Source of the DNA: CAMDPA01 sp964574325
Lineage (GTDB): Bacteria > Pseudomonadota > Alphaproteobacteria > Rhizobiales > Hyphomicrobiaceae
NCBI GenBank assembly: GCA_964574325.1
Contig: CAZNMY010000016.1
Coordinates: 1 to 64,000, forward strand
DNA length: 64,000 nucleotides
Direction: 5' to 3'
A program made the position numbers and the translations under genes. Shown piece by piece: positions 8,750 through 17,287 of the stretch. Within the stretch, counting starts at the first letter, position 1. Each line of letters begins with the position of its first letter. The notes under the pieces are model-generated. The model was not told where the DNA came from. It made no database searches and was given only the letters and a program-made list of their open reading frames with translations.

Positions 8750-9778
8750 TCACTCTGCCGCGACCACGCGCCGAGCCTGCTCGGCGTTGCGCTTTGCCCG
8801 CAAGGCTTCGAGCACCTTCTCCGGCGTGGCCGGAAGCGATGTGATGCGAACCCCGACTGCGTCGTAGACCGCGTTCATGATGGCAGGAATTGTCGGAACC
8901 ATTGCAGGCTCGCCAATTCCTTTGACGCCCAACGGCCCGAGCGGGTCCGGATCCTCGACGATAACCGATGTGATCTTCGGAATGTCTAGCGATGTCGGCA
9001 GGATGTACTTGGCAAAGCCCGGCGTGGTCGTCACACCCTTCTCGGTCTTGTAGTCTTCCATCAGTGCCTGTCCCAATGCCTGGACGATGCCGCCCTCGAT
9101 CTGCCCCTCCACACCGCGTGGGTTGACCGCCCTGCCGACGTCGTGGGCAGCCCACACGCCGAGCACCTGGATCTCGCCGGTGGTCGTATCGACCTCGACC
9201 TCGACGACCTGCGCGCCGAACACGTAGGCCTGCCAAGGGCGGCCTGCACCGTCTCCGCCTTTGCCATCGGCTATGCCGGTGGTGTCCGTGCCGAACGAGG
9301 CGGCGCCTACGGGCACCACACCGCGCGACTTCGAGAGATGCACGGCCTGGCCCATGTCCATGCGATGGTTCGTGCCTTCAGCCCACGCCTCGCCGCCAGC
9401 CGTGCGGATGGTAGCCGTATCGACGCCCCACTCTTTGGCGAGCACGGCGATGAGCTTGGCACGCGCATCGCGCGAGGCGAGCGCCACCACGTTGCCGATC
9501 ATGTAGGTTTGACGCGTCGCGCCCGCGTGCGCCGCCTCCGGGGAGCGCGCTGTATCGTTGTCGCCGATGGTGACGTGCTCGGGGCGAACGCCGAGCTCCT
9601 CTGCCGCAATCTGGGCGAGGACGGTCAGGATGCCCTCGCCGATCTCGGTCACGCCGGTCAGGATCTTTGCCGACCCGCCGTCGTCGATCTCGACCCATGC
9701 CGCCGCGCGATCGACTGTCGCCGTACGCGCGATGCCATACCATGCAGCGGCCATGCCGCGTCCACGTTTGCGAGCCAT
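8750..9778 (-). CDS. Molybdenum hydroxylase, C-terminal half of the molybdopterin subunit
   Basis: The 342-residue product matches only the second half of xanthine-dehydrogenase/CoxL-type large subunits. It holds RGRGMAAAWYG, the molybdopterin-binding GATRQTYMIGN and AHDVGRAVNPRGVEGQIEGG regions, and the catalytic-glutamate motif VKGIGEPAM near the end. The upstream gene stops one base before this ATG (TGA-C-ATG), and a GAGG sequence lies before the start, so the two are probably translationally coupled. A split molybdopterin subunit of similar sizes is known for nicotinate dehydrogenase of Eubacterium barkeri. A frameshifted ancestral gene is the alternative, but no single base change restores a conventional linker. 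Confidence 0.82.
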   Translation of the reverse strand: MARKRGRGMAAAWYGIARTATVDRAAAWVEIDDGGSAKILTGVTEIGEGILTVLAQIAAEELGVRPEHVTIGDNDTARSPEAAHAGATRQTYMIGNVVALASRDARAKLIAVLAKEWGVDTATIRTAGGEAWAEGTNHRMDMGQAVHLSKSRGVVPVGAASFGTDTTGIADGKGGDGAGRPWQAYVFGAQVVEVEVDTTTGEIQVLGVWAAHDVGRAVNPRGVEGQIEGGIVQALGQALMEDYKTEKGVTTTPGFAKYILPTSLDIPKITSVIVEDPDPLGPLGVKGIGEPAMVPTIPAIMNAVYDAVGVRITSLPATPEKVLEALRAKRNAEQARRVVAAE

Positions 9779-9779
9779 G

Positions 9780-11672
9780 TCACGCTACCTCGCTCTTGAT
9801 TTCTTTTGCAGACGTCGAGACGAACCTTGCATCGAGTGTACAGGCACGCCGCGCGCCTTCTGTTCCAAGATCCCCACGCGTATCGCCACGCTGGGCTGGA
9901 ACACCTTTCTCCCACTGCGAGGCCTTCTCGAGTTCGTCCAGAACGCGCCCAATGCTGACCGAGCCGAGTTTCTGTTTCGTGTGTGTAATCGCGCCGTTTC
10001 GCATCATGTTGATGCGGCGGATCTCGAATGGGTCGAGGCCGAGCCGCTCGGCTGCGATGTCCATCTGCGTCTCGGTAGCGAACTGCGTTTGCAGCGCGCC
10101 GAACGCGCGGAATGCGCCGGACGGTGTGTTGTTGGTATAGACGCCGATCGTATCGACCTGGAGATTGGGGATGTCGTACGGGCCTGCCCCGAGAATTGCG
10201 GACTTGCGCATGACGCCTTCGGTCGAGAGGCCATAGGCTCCGCCGTCGCTGATCATGCGCAGGCTGACGGCGTGCAAGCGGCCGTCACTCTTGAAGCCGG
10301 AGCGGTAGTGAATGCGCCCGGGATGGCGCTTGGCCGTCGAGACGATCGATTCCTCGCGCGTGAATACGAGGCGCACCGGCCGCTCGGTCTTCATGGCGAG
10401 CAGAGCCAGCATGCCCTGGTAGATCATATCTTCCTTGCCGCCGAAGCCGCCGCCGACGGGGCTCATGATGAACCGCACCTTCGAGATTGGCTTGGCGATG
10501 ATCCGCGCCAGCATGTGACGGTGGTGCGTGATGTTCTGCGAGGGCGAGTGGATCGTGACGATACCGTCGTGATCGACATAGGCGAGGCCCGCTTCCGGTT
10601 CGAGGTAGGCGTGCTCGACCTGCTGCGTCTCGTAGGTGTTCTCCACGATCATGTCGCATTCGGCGAAAGCCTTCTCGACGTCGCCTTTGCGGATCGGGAT
10701 GTGCTTCGTCACGTTGTCTTGCGCGTAGTCGTGCACGATTGCCGCGCCAGGCTTCATCGCATCTTCGGGATCGTAGACAGCGGGCAATGCCTCGAAGACG
10801 ACTTTAATCTTTGCTGCCGCGCGCTTGGCTTGAAGTTCGGTCTCCGCCGCGACCGCTGCGATCGCCTCACCGACGTAACGCACCTTATCGCGCGCCATGA
10901 TCGGCTGGTCGTGCACGAACACGCCGAAGCCGTCGATGCCCGGAACGTCCTTGGATGTGACCACACCCTCGACGCCGTCCATCGCCTCGGCCTCGCCCGT
11001 ATCGATCGAGACGATGCGGGCATGTGCGTGCGGCGAGCGCAACACGGCCACGTGCAGCATGCCGGGCATGACCATGTCGCCGGCATACCTGAGCTTTCCG
11101 GTCACCTTGCTCGGGGCATCGATACGACGCACGTTGGCGCCAATGAAATGGCCGTCGTCGATTTCGTCCTCCAGCAGCGCCGTCGCCGGCCGCGTGCCGT
11201 TCATCACGTCGCGGGCAAGCTCGACGGCCTCGAAGATCTTGGCATAACCAGTGCAGCGACAGATGTTACCGCCGAGCCGCTCTTTAATTTCGTCGTCGGA
11301 GACGAGCGGGTTCGCCCGGATCGCGGACGTGGCGGCCATCACCATTCCCGGAATGCAGTAGCCGCACTGACTGGCGCCCGTCTTGTGGAAGGCCTTTTGT
11401 AGAACGGTCAGTTCCCCCGATTTGGCAAGCCCCTCAACCGTCTCGATGACAGCGCCCTTTGCTTTTGCCGCAGGCACGAGGCACGATTTGACGAGCACGC
11501 CATCGACGAACACCGAGCACGTGCCGCACTCGCCGGCGCCGCAGCCTTCCTTGGTGCCCGTGAGGTTCAGGTCGTCACGCACGAAGTCCAGCAGCCGCGC
11601 GAACGGAGCCACGTTCTTCGTCACCTTGCGTCCGTTGACCGTTGCTTCGATTTTCAGATCAGACATGGCCAT
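9780..11672 (-). CDS. Molybdenum hydroxylase, [2Fe-2S] domain fused to N-terminal half of molybdopterin subunit
   Basis: Of 630 residues, about 1-160 form a CoxS-type iron-sulfur protein with both clusters visible: GCGAGECGTC...C (plant-ferredoxin type) and QCGYCIPGMV...GGNICRCTGYAKI. From about residue 170 the protein continues as the first half of a CoxL/XdhB-type subunit (YAGDMVMPGMLHVAVLRSPHAHA, then GGGFGGKED and FRAFGALQTQFATE). It ends with an unusual 36-residue tail after ASQWEK. The enzyme would hydroxylate an aldehyde or heterocycle using water, passing electrons through Fe-S to FAD. ATGs at 11672 and 11666 both follow GGAGAAAG. The upstream gene encodes the FAD subunit. Confidence 0.85.
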   Translation of the reverse strand: MAMSDLKIEATVNGRKVTKNVAPFARLLDFVRDDLNLTGTKEGCGAGECGTCSVFVDGVLVKSCLVPAAKAKGAVIETVEGLAKSGELTVLQKAFHKTGASQCGYCIPGMVMAATSAIRANPLVSDDEIKERLGGNICRCTGYAKIFEAVELARDVMNGTRPATALLEDEIDDGHFIGANVRRIDAPSKVTGKLRYAGDMVMPGMLHVAVLRSPHAHARIVSIDTGEAEAMDGVEGVVTSKDVPGIDGFGVFVHDQPIMARDKVRYVGEAIAAVAAETELQAKRAAAKIKVVFEALPAVYDPEDAMKPGAAIVHDYAQDNVTKHIPIRKGDVEKAFAECDMIVENTYETQQVEHAYLEPEAGLAYVDHDGIVTIHSPSQNITHHRHMLARIIAKPISKVRFIMSPVGGGFGGKEDMIYQGMLALLAMKTERPVRLVFTREESIVSTAKRHPGRIHYRSGFKSDGRLHAVSLRMISDGGAYGLSTEGVMRKSAILGAGPYDIPNLQVDTIGVYTNNTPSGAFRAFGALQTQFATETQMDIAAERLGLDPFEIRRINMMRNGAITHTKQKLGSVSIGRVLDELEKASQWEKGVPAQRGDTRGDLGTEGARRACTLDARFVSTSAKEIKSEVA

Positions 11673-11745
11673 CTTTCTCCTTTCCCCGTGTGGGGAGTTG
11701 GCCTGACGGGGCGGGGGAAATTAAAGGGGAGAAGAAAAGTTACGA

Positions 11746-12666
11746 TCACGCATACTTCGCCTCGAGCTCCCGTGTGATGAGCTTGTCGGAAGCGCCAGCA
11801 CGCTTGGCGGCGTTGATGAGCGCACGCAACACGAAGCCGCGGACGACCTCGCGGCGATAGTCCTGCCGGGAGCGCGATGCCACGAGATCACCAGCGGTCC
11901 CCGCGGCGTCTTCGAGCAGCGATACCGAAATCGGCTTGGCTTTCAGCTCCGCTTCGATCGAACTCATGCGGCGGGGGACCGGCCCGATTCCGGCGACCGC
12001 GAGTTTCACATCCGCAAAACGGTCTCCTGAGTTATCGATCTGGGTGAGTGCGGCGACACATACCGTCGAGATCACCAGCGAGCGGCGATGGCCTACTTTC
12101 TCGAATGCACCGCCATGCTTGGGTAGCGACGGGCACGCGACTTCGACGAGGATCTCGTCCGTGCCGAGCATCGTCTTGCTCGGCCCGACCGCAAACTCGG
12201 ACAGTGGCATCGTCCGCAAGTGGATCTTTCCGTCCTTGCTCGACGCGAGTGTTACGCGGGCATCGTGAGCCAGTAGCGCCGGCGTGCCGTCCGCAGCAGG
12301 CGATGCATTGACGAGATTGCCGCCGATCGTAGCGCTCTCGCGGATCTGGTCGTCTGCGAACCAAATCGCGCAGAACGGCATCGACGGTAGCGCCTGCGCC
12401 AGGAGCTTGTCGTCGAGGAACCGTTGGAAGCGCGTCGCCGCGCCGAGCCGCACCGTACCGCCGGAAACCTCCCGAATGTTAAGCTCGGGAATGCTTGCGA
12501 TGTCGATCAGCACCGGAATATGCACGTCACCCGCGCGCCCCTCGCGCGCCCACGGCAGGATGTCCGTGGCGCCCGCGATAAGTCGATATGTGCCGCGATG
12601 GGTTTCCATCGCGTCGAACGCTTCCGCGAGGGTAGCGGCTGTCAGGTAGTTATCACAGGTGAGCAT
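11746..12666 (-). CDS. Molybdenum hydroxylase FAD-binding subunit (CoxM/XdhA-FAD type)
   Basis: The 306-residue protein has the FAD-binding motifs of the family: LIAGATDILPWAREG near residue 30 and TIGGNLVNASPAADG near residue 115, followed by the CO-dehydrogenase flavoprotein C-terminal domain. It would pass electrons from the Fe-S clusters to an acceptor. It lies directly upstream of the [2Fe-2S]-Mo gene in the same direction (gap 73 bases), giving the order FAD - FeS/Mo-N - Mo-C. Family assignment is clear; the substrate is not. Confidence 0.88.
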   Translation of the reverse strand: MLTCDNYLTAATLAEAFDAMETHRGTYRLIAGATDILPWAREGRAGDVHIPVLIDIASIPELNIREVSGGTVRLGAATRFQRFLDDKLLAQALPSMPFCAIWFADDQIRESATIGGNLVNASPAADGTPALLAHDARVTLASSKDGKIHLRTMPLSEFAVGPSKTMLGTDEILVEVACPSLPKHGGAFEKVGHRRSLVISTVCVAALTQIDNSGDRFADVKLAVAGIGPVPRRMSSIEAELKAKPISVSLLEDAAGTAGDLVASRSRQDYRREVVRGFVLRALINAAKRAGASDKLITRELEAKYA

Positions 12667-12680
12667 GTGGTCCTCCCCTT

Positions 12681-12707
12681 GGTGACAGACCCTCGGGGTC
12701 TGTCACC
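12681..12707. repeat. Perfect intercistronic palindrome
   Basis: GGTGACAGACCC (12681-12692) and GGGTCTGTCACC (12696-12707) form a 12-base-pair stem with a three-base loop. It lies between the alcohol dehydrogenase stop and the FAD-subunit start, inside a same-strand gene run. It may be a dispersed REP-like element, a partial terminator or an mRNA-stability hairpin. A related GGTGTC...CCAAAGGGG stretch follows at about 12750. Confidence 0.5.
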
Positions 12708-12777
12708 ATTCGCAACGTTGCGTGCACTTCGAAATTTCTGCCGATTAAAAGGTGTCAAACCCAAAGGGGTAGAGACC

Positions 12778-13944
12778 CTACTCCGCAGCCATCTTCTTCT
12801 GCGCGACAGCTGAAGGCATCCGCACCACCACCTTGATCGCGTCGTCGATACGATCCTTGGCGTAGCGGATGGCTTCGGGCAGATCCTTAAGCTCGAAGGT
12901 GTGCGTATGGATCAGCCGCGCGTCGAAGCGCTTCTGCTCCATGAACGCTTGGGCGCGATGCGTCGCACTCTTTCCTTCGCCGCGGATGCCATAGACGTAG
13001 ATATTGTTGCGGACGATGTTGGCGACATCGACCGGCACCTTTTCGTGCGGGAACGCGGCAAGGCAGATCTTGCCGCCCCGATTGACCATCAGCATGGCCT
13101 CATTGAGCGCGTTGGTCGCGGCGGAGCATTCCAGCACATAATCTGCGCCCTTGCCGCCGAGGATGCGCTTGACGCCCGCAACCGCGTCCTCGTTGCGCAC
13201 GTTGATCACGTGGTCGGCGCCGAGCTTCTTTCCGATCTCTAGGCGATTGTCGCGCGTGCCGGTGAGGATGACAGGTGAGGCGCCGAGGGCCTTCGCTACA
13301 CCAACGCCAAGCAGGCCGATCGGGCCAGGGCCCGTAACGACGACGCTCTCACCGGCCAGCAATCCGCCGAGTTCGGTAAGGCCGTACATCGCCGTGCCTG
13401 CGGTGACGACCAATGTCGCCTCCTCGTCCGACATATCGTCGGCGACATGCACCATTGTGTTGATGTTGTTGACGGCATACTCGCAGAAGCCGCCGTCCGT
13501 CGTGAACCCGTTGGCGCGGTGCCCCTTGTTCACCTCGCCGTAGTTCATCCCGTAGTTGTGGCAAGACGTGTACATGCCCTCGCGGCAGCGCTTGCACTGG
13601 CCGCAACCTGCGTGGATCTCAACGGTGATCCGGTCGCCGATCTTGAACTCGTCGACGCCCGGCCCGAGAGCTACGACCGTGCCCATATACTCGTGGCCGG
13701 GCGTCCAATTCTTGTTGAACGGCTTGCCACCTTCGATCAGTGCCGGGGGCCCATGATGGATTACCTCGAGATCGGTGGCGCAGATCGCGACGGCATCGAT
13801 GCGCACGAGCACTTCGGCCTTGCCGGGAACGCCGATCGCCTTCTCCGTGTAGATGAGCTGGCCCGGATCGCCCAACACCCAAGCCTTCTGCTTGTCGGGG
13901 ATGGGAAAGTCCTTTGAGGTCTTCACTCCTGGCGGTGCGTACAT
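12778..13944 (-). CDS. Zinc-dependent alcohol/polyol dehydrogenase (MDR family)
   Basis: This 388-residue protein is a medium-chain dehydrogenase. The catalytic zinc site is seen in AICATDLEVIHHG and GHEYMGTVV, the structural zinc cysteines in GCGQCKRCREGMYTSC, and the NAD-binding glycines in VVTGPGPIGLLGVG. Such enzymes oxidise secondary alcohols or polyols with NAD. It follows the IclR regulator by 53 bases on the same strand and starts the catabolic run, which suggests it acts early, for example on a polyol. No closer substrate can be named. Confidence 0.87.
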   Translation of the reverse strand: MYAPPGVKTSKDFPIPDKQKAWVLGDPGQLIYTEKAIGVPGKAEVLVRIDAVAICATDLEVIHHGPPALIEGGKPFNKNWTPGHEYMGTVVALGPGVDEFKIGDRITVEIHAGCGQCKRCREGMYTSCHNYGMNYGEVNKGHRANGFTTDGGFCEYAVNNINTMVHVADDMSDEEATLVVTAGTAMYGLTELGGLLAGESVVVTGPGPIGLLGVGVAKALGASPVILTGTRDNRLEIGKKLGADHVINVRNEDAVAGVKRILGGKGADYVLECSAATNALNEAMLMVNRGGKICLAAFPHEKVPVDVANIVRNNIYVYGIRGEGKSATHRAQAFMEQKRFDARLIHTHTFELKDLPEAIRYAKDRIDDAIKVVVRMPSAVAQKKMAAE

Positions 13945-13997
13945 TTGTCGTTTCTCCGGTTGGACTGAGAATTGCCTGCCGTGCCTAGTGTCGAAAA

Positions 13998-14885
13998 CTA
14001 CGTGCTGGAGGGATCGCGCTGATCTCCGCTGGCAGGCGCAGCGGTTGCCCCGAATTCGGCCGAAAGCTCGCGTGCAGCCTGCTCAACGGCTTTCCGCATC
14101 AGAGCGAGATGCTCTTCGCTGGCCCTGAATGACGGCGCTGATGCACTGAGAGATCCGATCACTGCCCCACTGTGATCGCGCACCGCAGCGCCGATGCAGA
14201 CGACGCCTGGGTGGAATTCTTCGCGGTCGATGGCGAAACCGTTTCGGCGGACATGGCGCATGTCTTCGATCAGCGCTGCCCGGTCGGTAATGGTGCTCGG
14301 CGTGAAGCTCTTCTGACCATTCACGTCGAGGATACGCTGGACCTTATCGTCGGGAAGCCAGGCGAGCATCGCCTTGCCGGTGGCTGTCGCATGCGGCGGC
14401 TCCGCCGAACCAATCACGCTGGCATCTACGCGAACCGCTTGACGCGCGTCGCTCTTTGCGACCGTGACGATCTGGTCGCCCTGGAGCACCGCGAGATGAA
14501 CGGCTTCTCCCGTCGCTTCATTCAGGCGATCAAGTACAGGCTGCGCGCGCCGCGGCAGATCAACCTGCCCCATGAACGCTTGCGCCAGATTCAGTACGCG
14601 CGCCCCGAGCGCATAAGTCCGCCGCCCCGGAACTTGCGCGACGTATCCCGACTTCATCAGCGTCGCCAGCAGGTGGTGACAGGTTGAGACGTTGAGACCC
14701 GCGCGAGCGGAGAGATCCGTCAGAGACGTGCCGCCGCCCGATTGAGCCAGCAGCTCCAGCAGCCTCAGCGCCCGCTCTACGGACTGGACGCCGCCAGCTT
14801 CGCCCTTGCTGGTGCGCCGACCACCCACCGCTGGCGAGGGGCTGGCTTCATCGAGTTGAAGGGGGCTTGTCATGAGTTTTTTCAT
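13998..14885 (-). CDS. IclR-family transcriptional regulator
   Basis: The product is about 295 residues, with an N-terminal winged helix-turn-helix (ALRLLELLAQSGG, TSLTDLSARAGLNVSTCHHL) and a C-terminal IclR effector domain (HATATGKAMLAWLPDD, REEFHPGVVCIGAAVRD). The start at 14885 (MKKLMTS) was preferred because the frame upstream reads through AT-rich promoter-like DNA into low-complexity sequence. Two palindromes match at the promoter, one of them over the start codon, which suggests it controls its own transcription and hence the co-directed catabolic genes downstream. IclR proteins can repress or activate; which applies here is unknown. Confidence 0.88.
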   Translation of the reverse strand: MKKLMTSPLQLDEASPSPAVGGRRTSKGEAGGVQSVERALRLLELLAQSGGGTSLTDLSARAGLNVSTCHHLLATLMKSGYVAQVPGRRTYALGARVLNLAQAFMGQVDLPRRAQPVLDRLNEATGEAVHLAVLQGDQIVTVAKSDARQAVRVDASVIGSAEPPHATATGKAMLAWLPDDKVQRILDVNGQKSFTPSTITDRAALIEDMRHVRRNGFAIDREEFHPGVVCIGAAVRDHSGAVIGSLSASAPSFRASEEHLALMRKAVEQAARELSAEFGATAAPASGDQRDPSST

Positions 14886-14894
14886 ATTACGAAA
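14880..14894. promoter_or_regulatory. Candidate IclR operator overlapping the regulator's start
   Basis: TTTCAT-ATT-ACGAAA is a near-palindrome (one mismatch from TTTCAT-N3-ATGAAA). It covers the start codon of the IclR gene, and the same core occurs as a perfect palindrome about 80 bases upstream. The pairing suggests autoregulation. Confidence 0.45.
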
Positions 14895-14956
14895 TTGACT
14901 TTCAATAGGATGGATTATGCGCCGAGTGGAGTCAACAAGTTTTGTATTAAAAAATG

Positions 14957-14977
14957 CAATTTCATGATATGAAATTG
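14957..14977. promoter_or_regulatory. Candidate IclR operator, perfect palindrome
   Basis: CAATTTCAT (14957-14965), spacer GAT, then ATGAAATTG (14969-14977): nine-base perfect arms in the AT-rich stretch upstream of the IclR gene. The size and symmetry fit operators of IclR-family dimers. The surrounding 14885-15000 stretch is much more AT-rich than the genes on either side and probably holds the promoter. Confidence 0.5.
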
Positions 14978-15251
14978 AATGCGGTGCAGCACGCGCGTAA
15001 CTTGGTTCATAGGTCGTGACTGTTCGGCGTAGCGTATGCCCGGAGCGGGCACTGGCGGCGGGCTTGCCCCCGCAACCACCGATCCTGTGGAGGATTCCGG
15101 AGCCCTGGTCGTGACCACGACTATGATCAGGACCACCCATCGATCCGCAGTCCCGCCCGCCGGAGGCCGCCGCGATGTTCGCGGGCAGCCGTCGCGCAAC
15201 GGCCCAGGTGGGCCCGACGCTTGGCGTCGCGCTGGCTTTGATAGACGGCAT

Positions 15252-15703
15252 TTACGCCGGTAGCTTCACTTCATCAGAGGACGCTTCAGTCGGCGCATTC
15301 CCGCCCAGCCTCCGGAAGCGGACTCGATTTCGCCGCCGTACGCTTCGTCTGAGGACAGTTTGTGGCCCTTCTTGACGTTTCGCTGCAGCGCAGCATGACG
15401 GACGGTATCAGGGGTATGGCGTCGCGGCAGGGCGGCGAACAGATTGGCGATGGCGGGCTGCGCTCACTGACCAGGCTAGCGGCTGATCGAGGTCGCCGGT
15501 GGCGAGGTAGCGCTCGATCTCGTCTTTTGTAATCGCCATTGCCGGTTCCCGGTACTTCCTCGCAAAAGCGACATTCCCCGTTCCACCTCACCACAAAACA
15601 TCAGGTGGAGAGCTACGTCCAAGCCACGCAACTCTCGCCGGCGCTGTGGATTTGCATCTCGTCGCTCTGTCGGCTCGCGGGTCGGCCGATGTAACCTACC
15701 GGC
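15252..15703. other. Gene-poor left edge of the degraded island
   Basis: No convincing complete gene. A 43-codon minus-strand frame at 15408-15539 (MAITKDEIERYLATGDLDQP...) has a plausible N-terminus and then degenerates, and looks like the broken start of a lost gene. The overlapping frame continues without a start to about 15250. Confidence 0.3.
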
Positions 15704-16297
15704 ATGAGCAAGACGCACATCGCCCGCCTCAAGATCACGCTCGATCACGTCGAGCCGATCGTCATGCGCCGTGTCGCCCTGCCATTGAGCATCAAGCTCG
15801 ACCGGCTGCACACGCTGGTGCAGGTCGCGATGGGGTGGAGCGGCGGTCATCTATGGGCGTTCGTCGTCCGGGGCATCGAGTGGGGCCCGCGCGAGCTCGG
15901 TGGAGGCTTCAGTGACGGCCCGCTCGATGCCAGCAAGGCAAGGCTCGGCGACGTGCTCGAAGACGTCGGCGCCAAGACGCTCAAGTACATCTACGACTTT
16001 GGCGACGGCTGGCAGCACACGATCAAGGTCGAACGGATGTTTGCCGGCGTGCCCGGGCTCAGCCTGCCATTCTTGCTCGAGGCGACCGGCCGCTGCCCGC
16101 CGGAGGACATTGGCGGCCCAGCGGCCTACATGGAGCTTCTCGCAGCGGTCGCAGATCGCCAGCATCCTCGCTATTCGGAAGCCGTCGAGCAGCTCGGCGC
16201 CGACTTCAGTTCCACTGCGGTAAGAGTGCGGAACCTCGAGCGGGCGGTCGATGAGCTGGCCGAGAGGTGGGGGAGCCGGAAACGCGGGACAAGGTGA
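15704..16297 (+). CDS. Plasmid pRiA4b ORF-3-like protein
   Basis: The 197-residue protein matches the pRiA4b ORF-3 family, first seen on a Rhizobium Ri plasmid. It begins with the characteristic ARLKITLDHVEPIVMRRV and has LHTLVQVAMGWSGGHLWAF, the YDFGDGWQHTIKVE core and CPPEDIGGPAAYMELL. The molecular function of the family is not established. It often lies near mobile-element genes, as here, beside a recombinase. It is the only plus-strand gene in the island. No strong ribosome-binding sequence is visible before the ATG. Confidence 0.82.
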   Translation: MSKTHIARLKITLDHVEPIVMRRVALPLSIKLDRLHTLVQVAMGWSGGHLWAFVVRGIEWGPRELGGGFSDGPLDASKARLGDVLEDVGAKTLKYIYDFGDGWQHTIKVERMFAGVPGLSLPFLLEATGRCPPEDIGGPAAYMELLAAVADRQHPRYSEAVEQLGADFSSTAVRVRNLERAVDELAERWGSRKRGTR

Positions 16298-16379
16298 CCG
16301 CCCCGAGCTGCTTCGCGTTGATCAGCTGTCGATGCTCTATCGCGACGCAACATTTATTGCGCGGCATCGAGTTTGTTGT

Positions 16380-16620
16380 TCAAAGGGGGTCGACAAAATG
16401 CGCGTGGTAGGCGAACTCGCTGTCGAACTCTTTCCTGCGCTGGATGATCGCGTCGCGGGCGTTGGGCGTGCGCTTGTCGGGCGAGGTCATTGTCGCTCAC
16501 CACGTAGATCGTGCCTGGTTGCGGCAGCGCCCAACTGCCAACGTGCAGGATCGCACCAGCGCTGAAGTGCCGGTTGTGCTGGCTCGACGCTTCCGAATCG
16601 ATCGCTGGACTTGAATGATG
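16380..16620 (-). pseudogene. Remnant of an unidentified gene, probably frameshifted
   Basis: Two adjacent frames each carry protein-like sequence: LHVGSWALPQPGTIYVVSDN in one, then RDAIIQRRKEFDSEFAYHAH and a natural-looking stop in another. Joining them near 16490 would give one continuous product. I cannot name the family. The rest of 16298-16651 holds nothing else I can support. Confidence 0.3.
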
Positions 16621-16651
16621 GAGGTCGGCCAGAACACCTTCACTGAAGTTT

Positions 16652-17287
16652 TCAGATGTCGATTTTCTCCGCAATCTCGATGGCGTCATCAATCTCGATA
16701 CCGAGGTATCGAACGGTGGACTCGATCTTCGTGTGGCCAAGCAAGAGCTGTACCGCCCGGAGGTTTCCTGTCCGTCGGTAGATCAAGGTCGCCTTAGTTC
16801 TGCGGAGTGAGTGGGTGCCGAACTTGAGTGGATCGAGGCCTATGCTGGAGGTCCACTCCCCTACGAGGCGGGCATACTGACGCGTGGTGAGACCTCGATC
16901 ACCGCCGCCACGGCCCGCGAACAGGAATTGGCCGGGCTTGCGACCAGCGGTCTGCAGATACTTGTCCAATGCGTGTCGCGTTTGCTCGGTCAACTCGAAG
17001 CGCACCGGTCGTCCAGTCTTCTTTTGGCGAACAGTGGCGCGGTCCAGCGCGTAGCCGTTGGGCGCGACGTCATCGACGCGGATCGCAACGACATCGCAGC
17101 CGCGCAACTTGCTGTCGATGGCCAAGTTGAAAAGCGCGAGATCCCGCGTGCGACTTTCGAGTTGCAGCTTTGTCCTGATCGACCAGACCTGGCCCTGCCT
17201 GAGCGGCGGCTTGGCTCCGATCAGTTTGCCTTTGTTCCACGGCGTTCTGCGCTGTGTTGCAATCGCACTTGGCTGCTCATCATTCAT
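16652..17287 (-). CDS. Short tyrosine recombinase (integrase catalytic domain)
   Basis: The 211-residue protein contains the catalytic part of the tyrosine recombinase family: the first arginine in AIDSKLRGCDV, the beta-hairpin lysine in RQKKTGRP, the H-x-x-R box in THSLRRTKA, LLLGHTK and the nucleophile tyrosine in STVRYLGIE. It lacks a full core-binding N-terminal domain, so it is half the usual integrase length. Short integrases of this kind are familiar in alphaproteobacteria. Its start overlaps the stop of the upstream peptidase gene by eight bases, which suggests one operon. Confidence 0.85.
   Translation of the reverse strand: MNDEQPSAIATQRRTPWNKGKLIGAKPPLRQGQVWSIRTKLQLESRTRDLALFNLAIDSKLRGCDVVAIRVDDVAPNGYALDRATVRQKKTGRPVRFELTEQTRHALDKYLQTAGRKPGQFLFAGRGGGDRGLTTRQYARLVGEWTSSIGLDPLKFGTHSLRRTKATLIYRRTGNLRAVQLLLGHTKIESTVRYLGIEIDDAIEIAEKIDI

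Noticed and set aside
9558..11402. 614-codon plus-strand frame opposite the molybdenum hydroxylase
   Set aside because: Composition is that of an antisense shadow, and the minus strand shows intact Fe-S and molybdopterin motifs.
14886..15251. N-terminal extension of the IclR regulator to 15251
   Set aside because: The added 122 residues are low-complexity and cross the AT-rich promoter and palindrome region.
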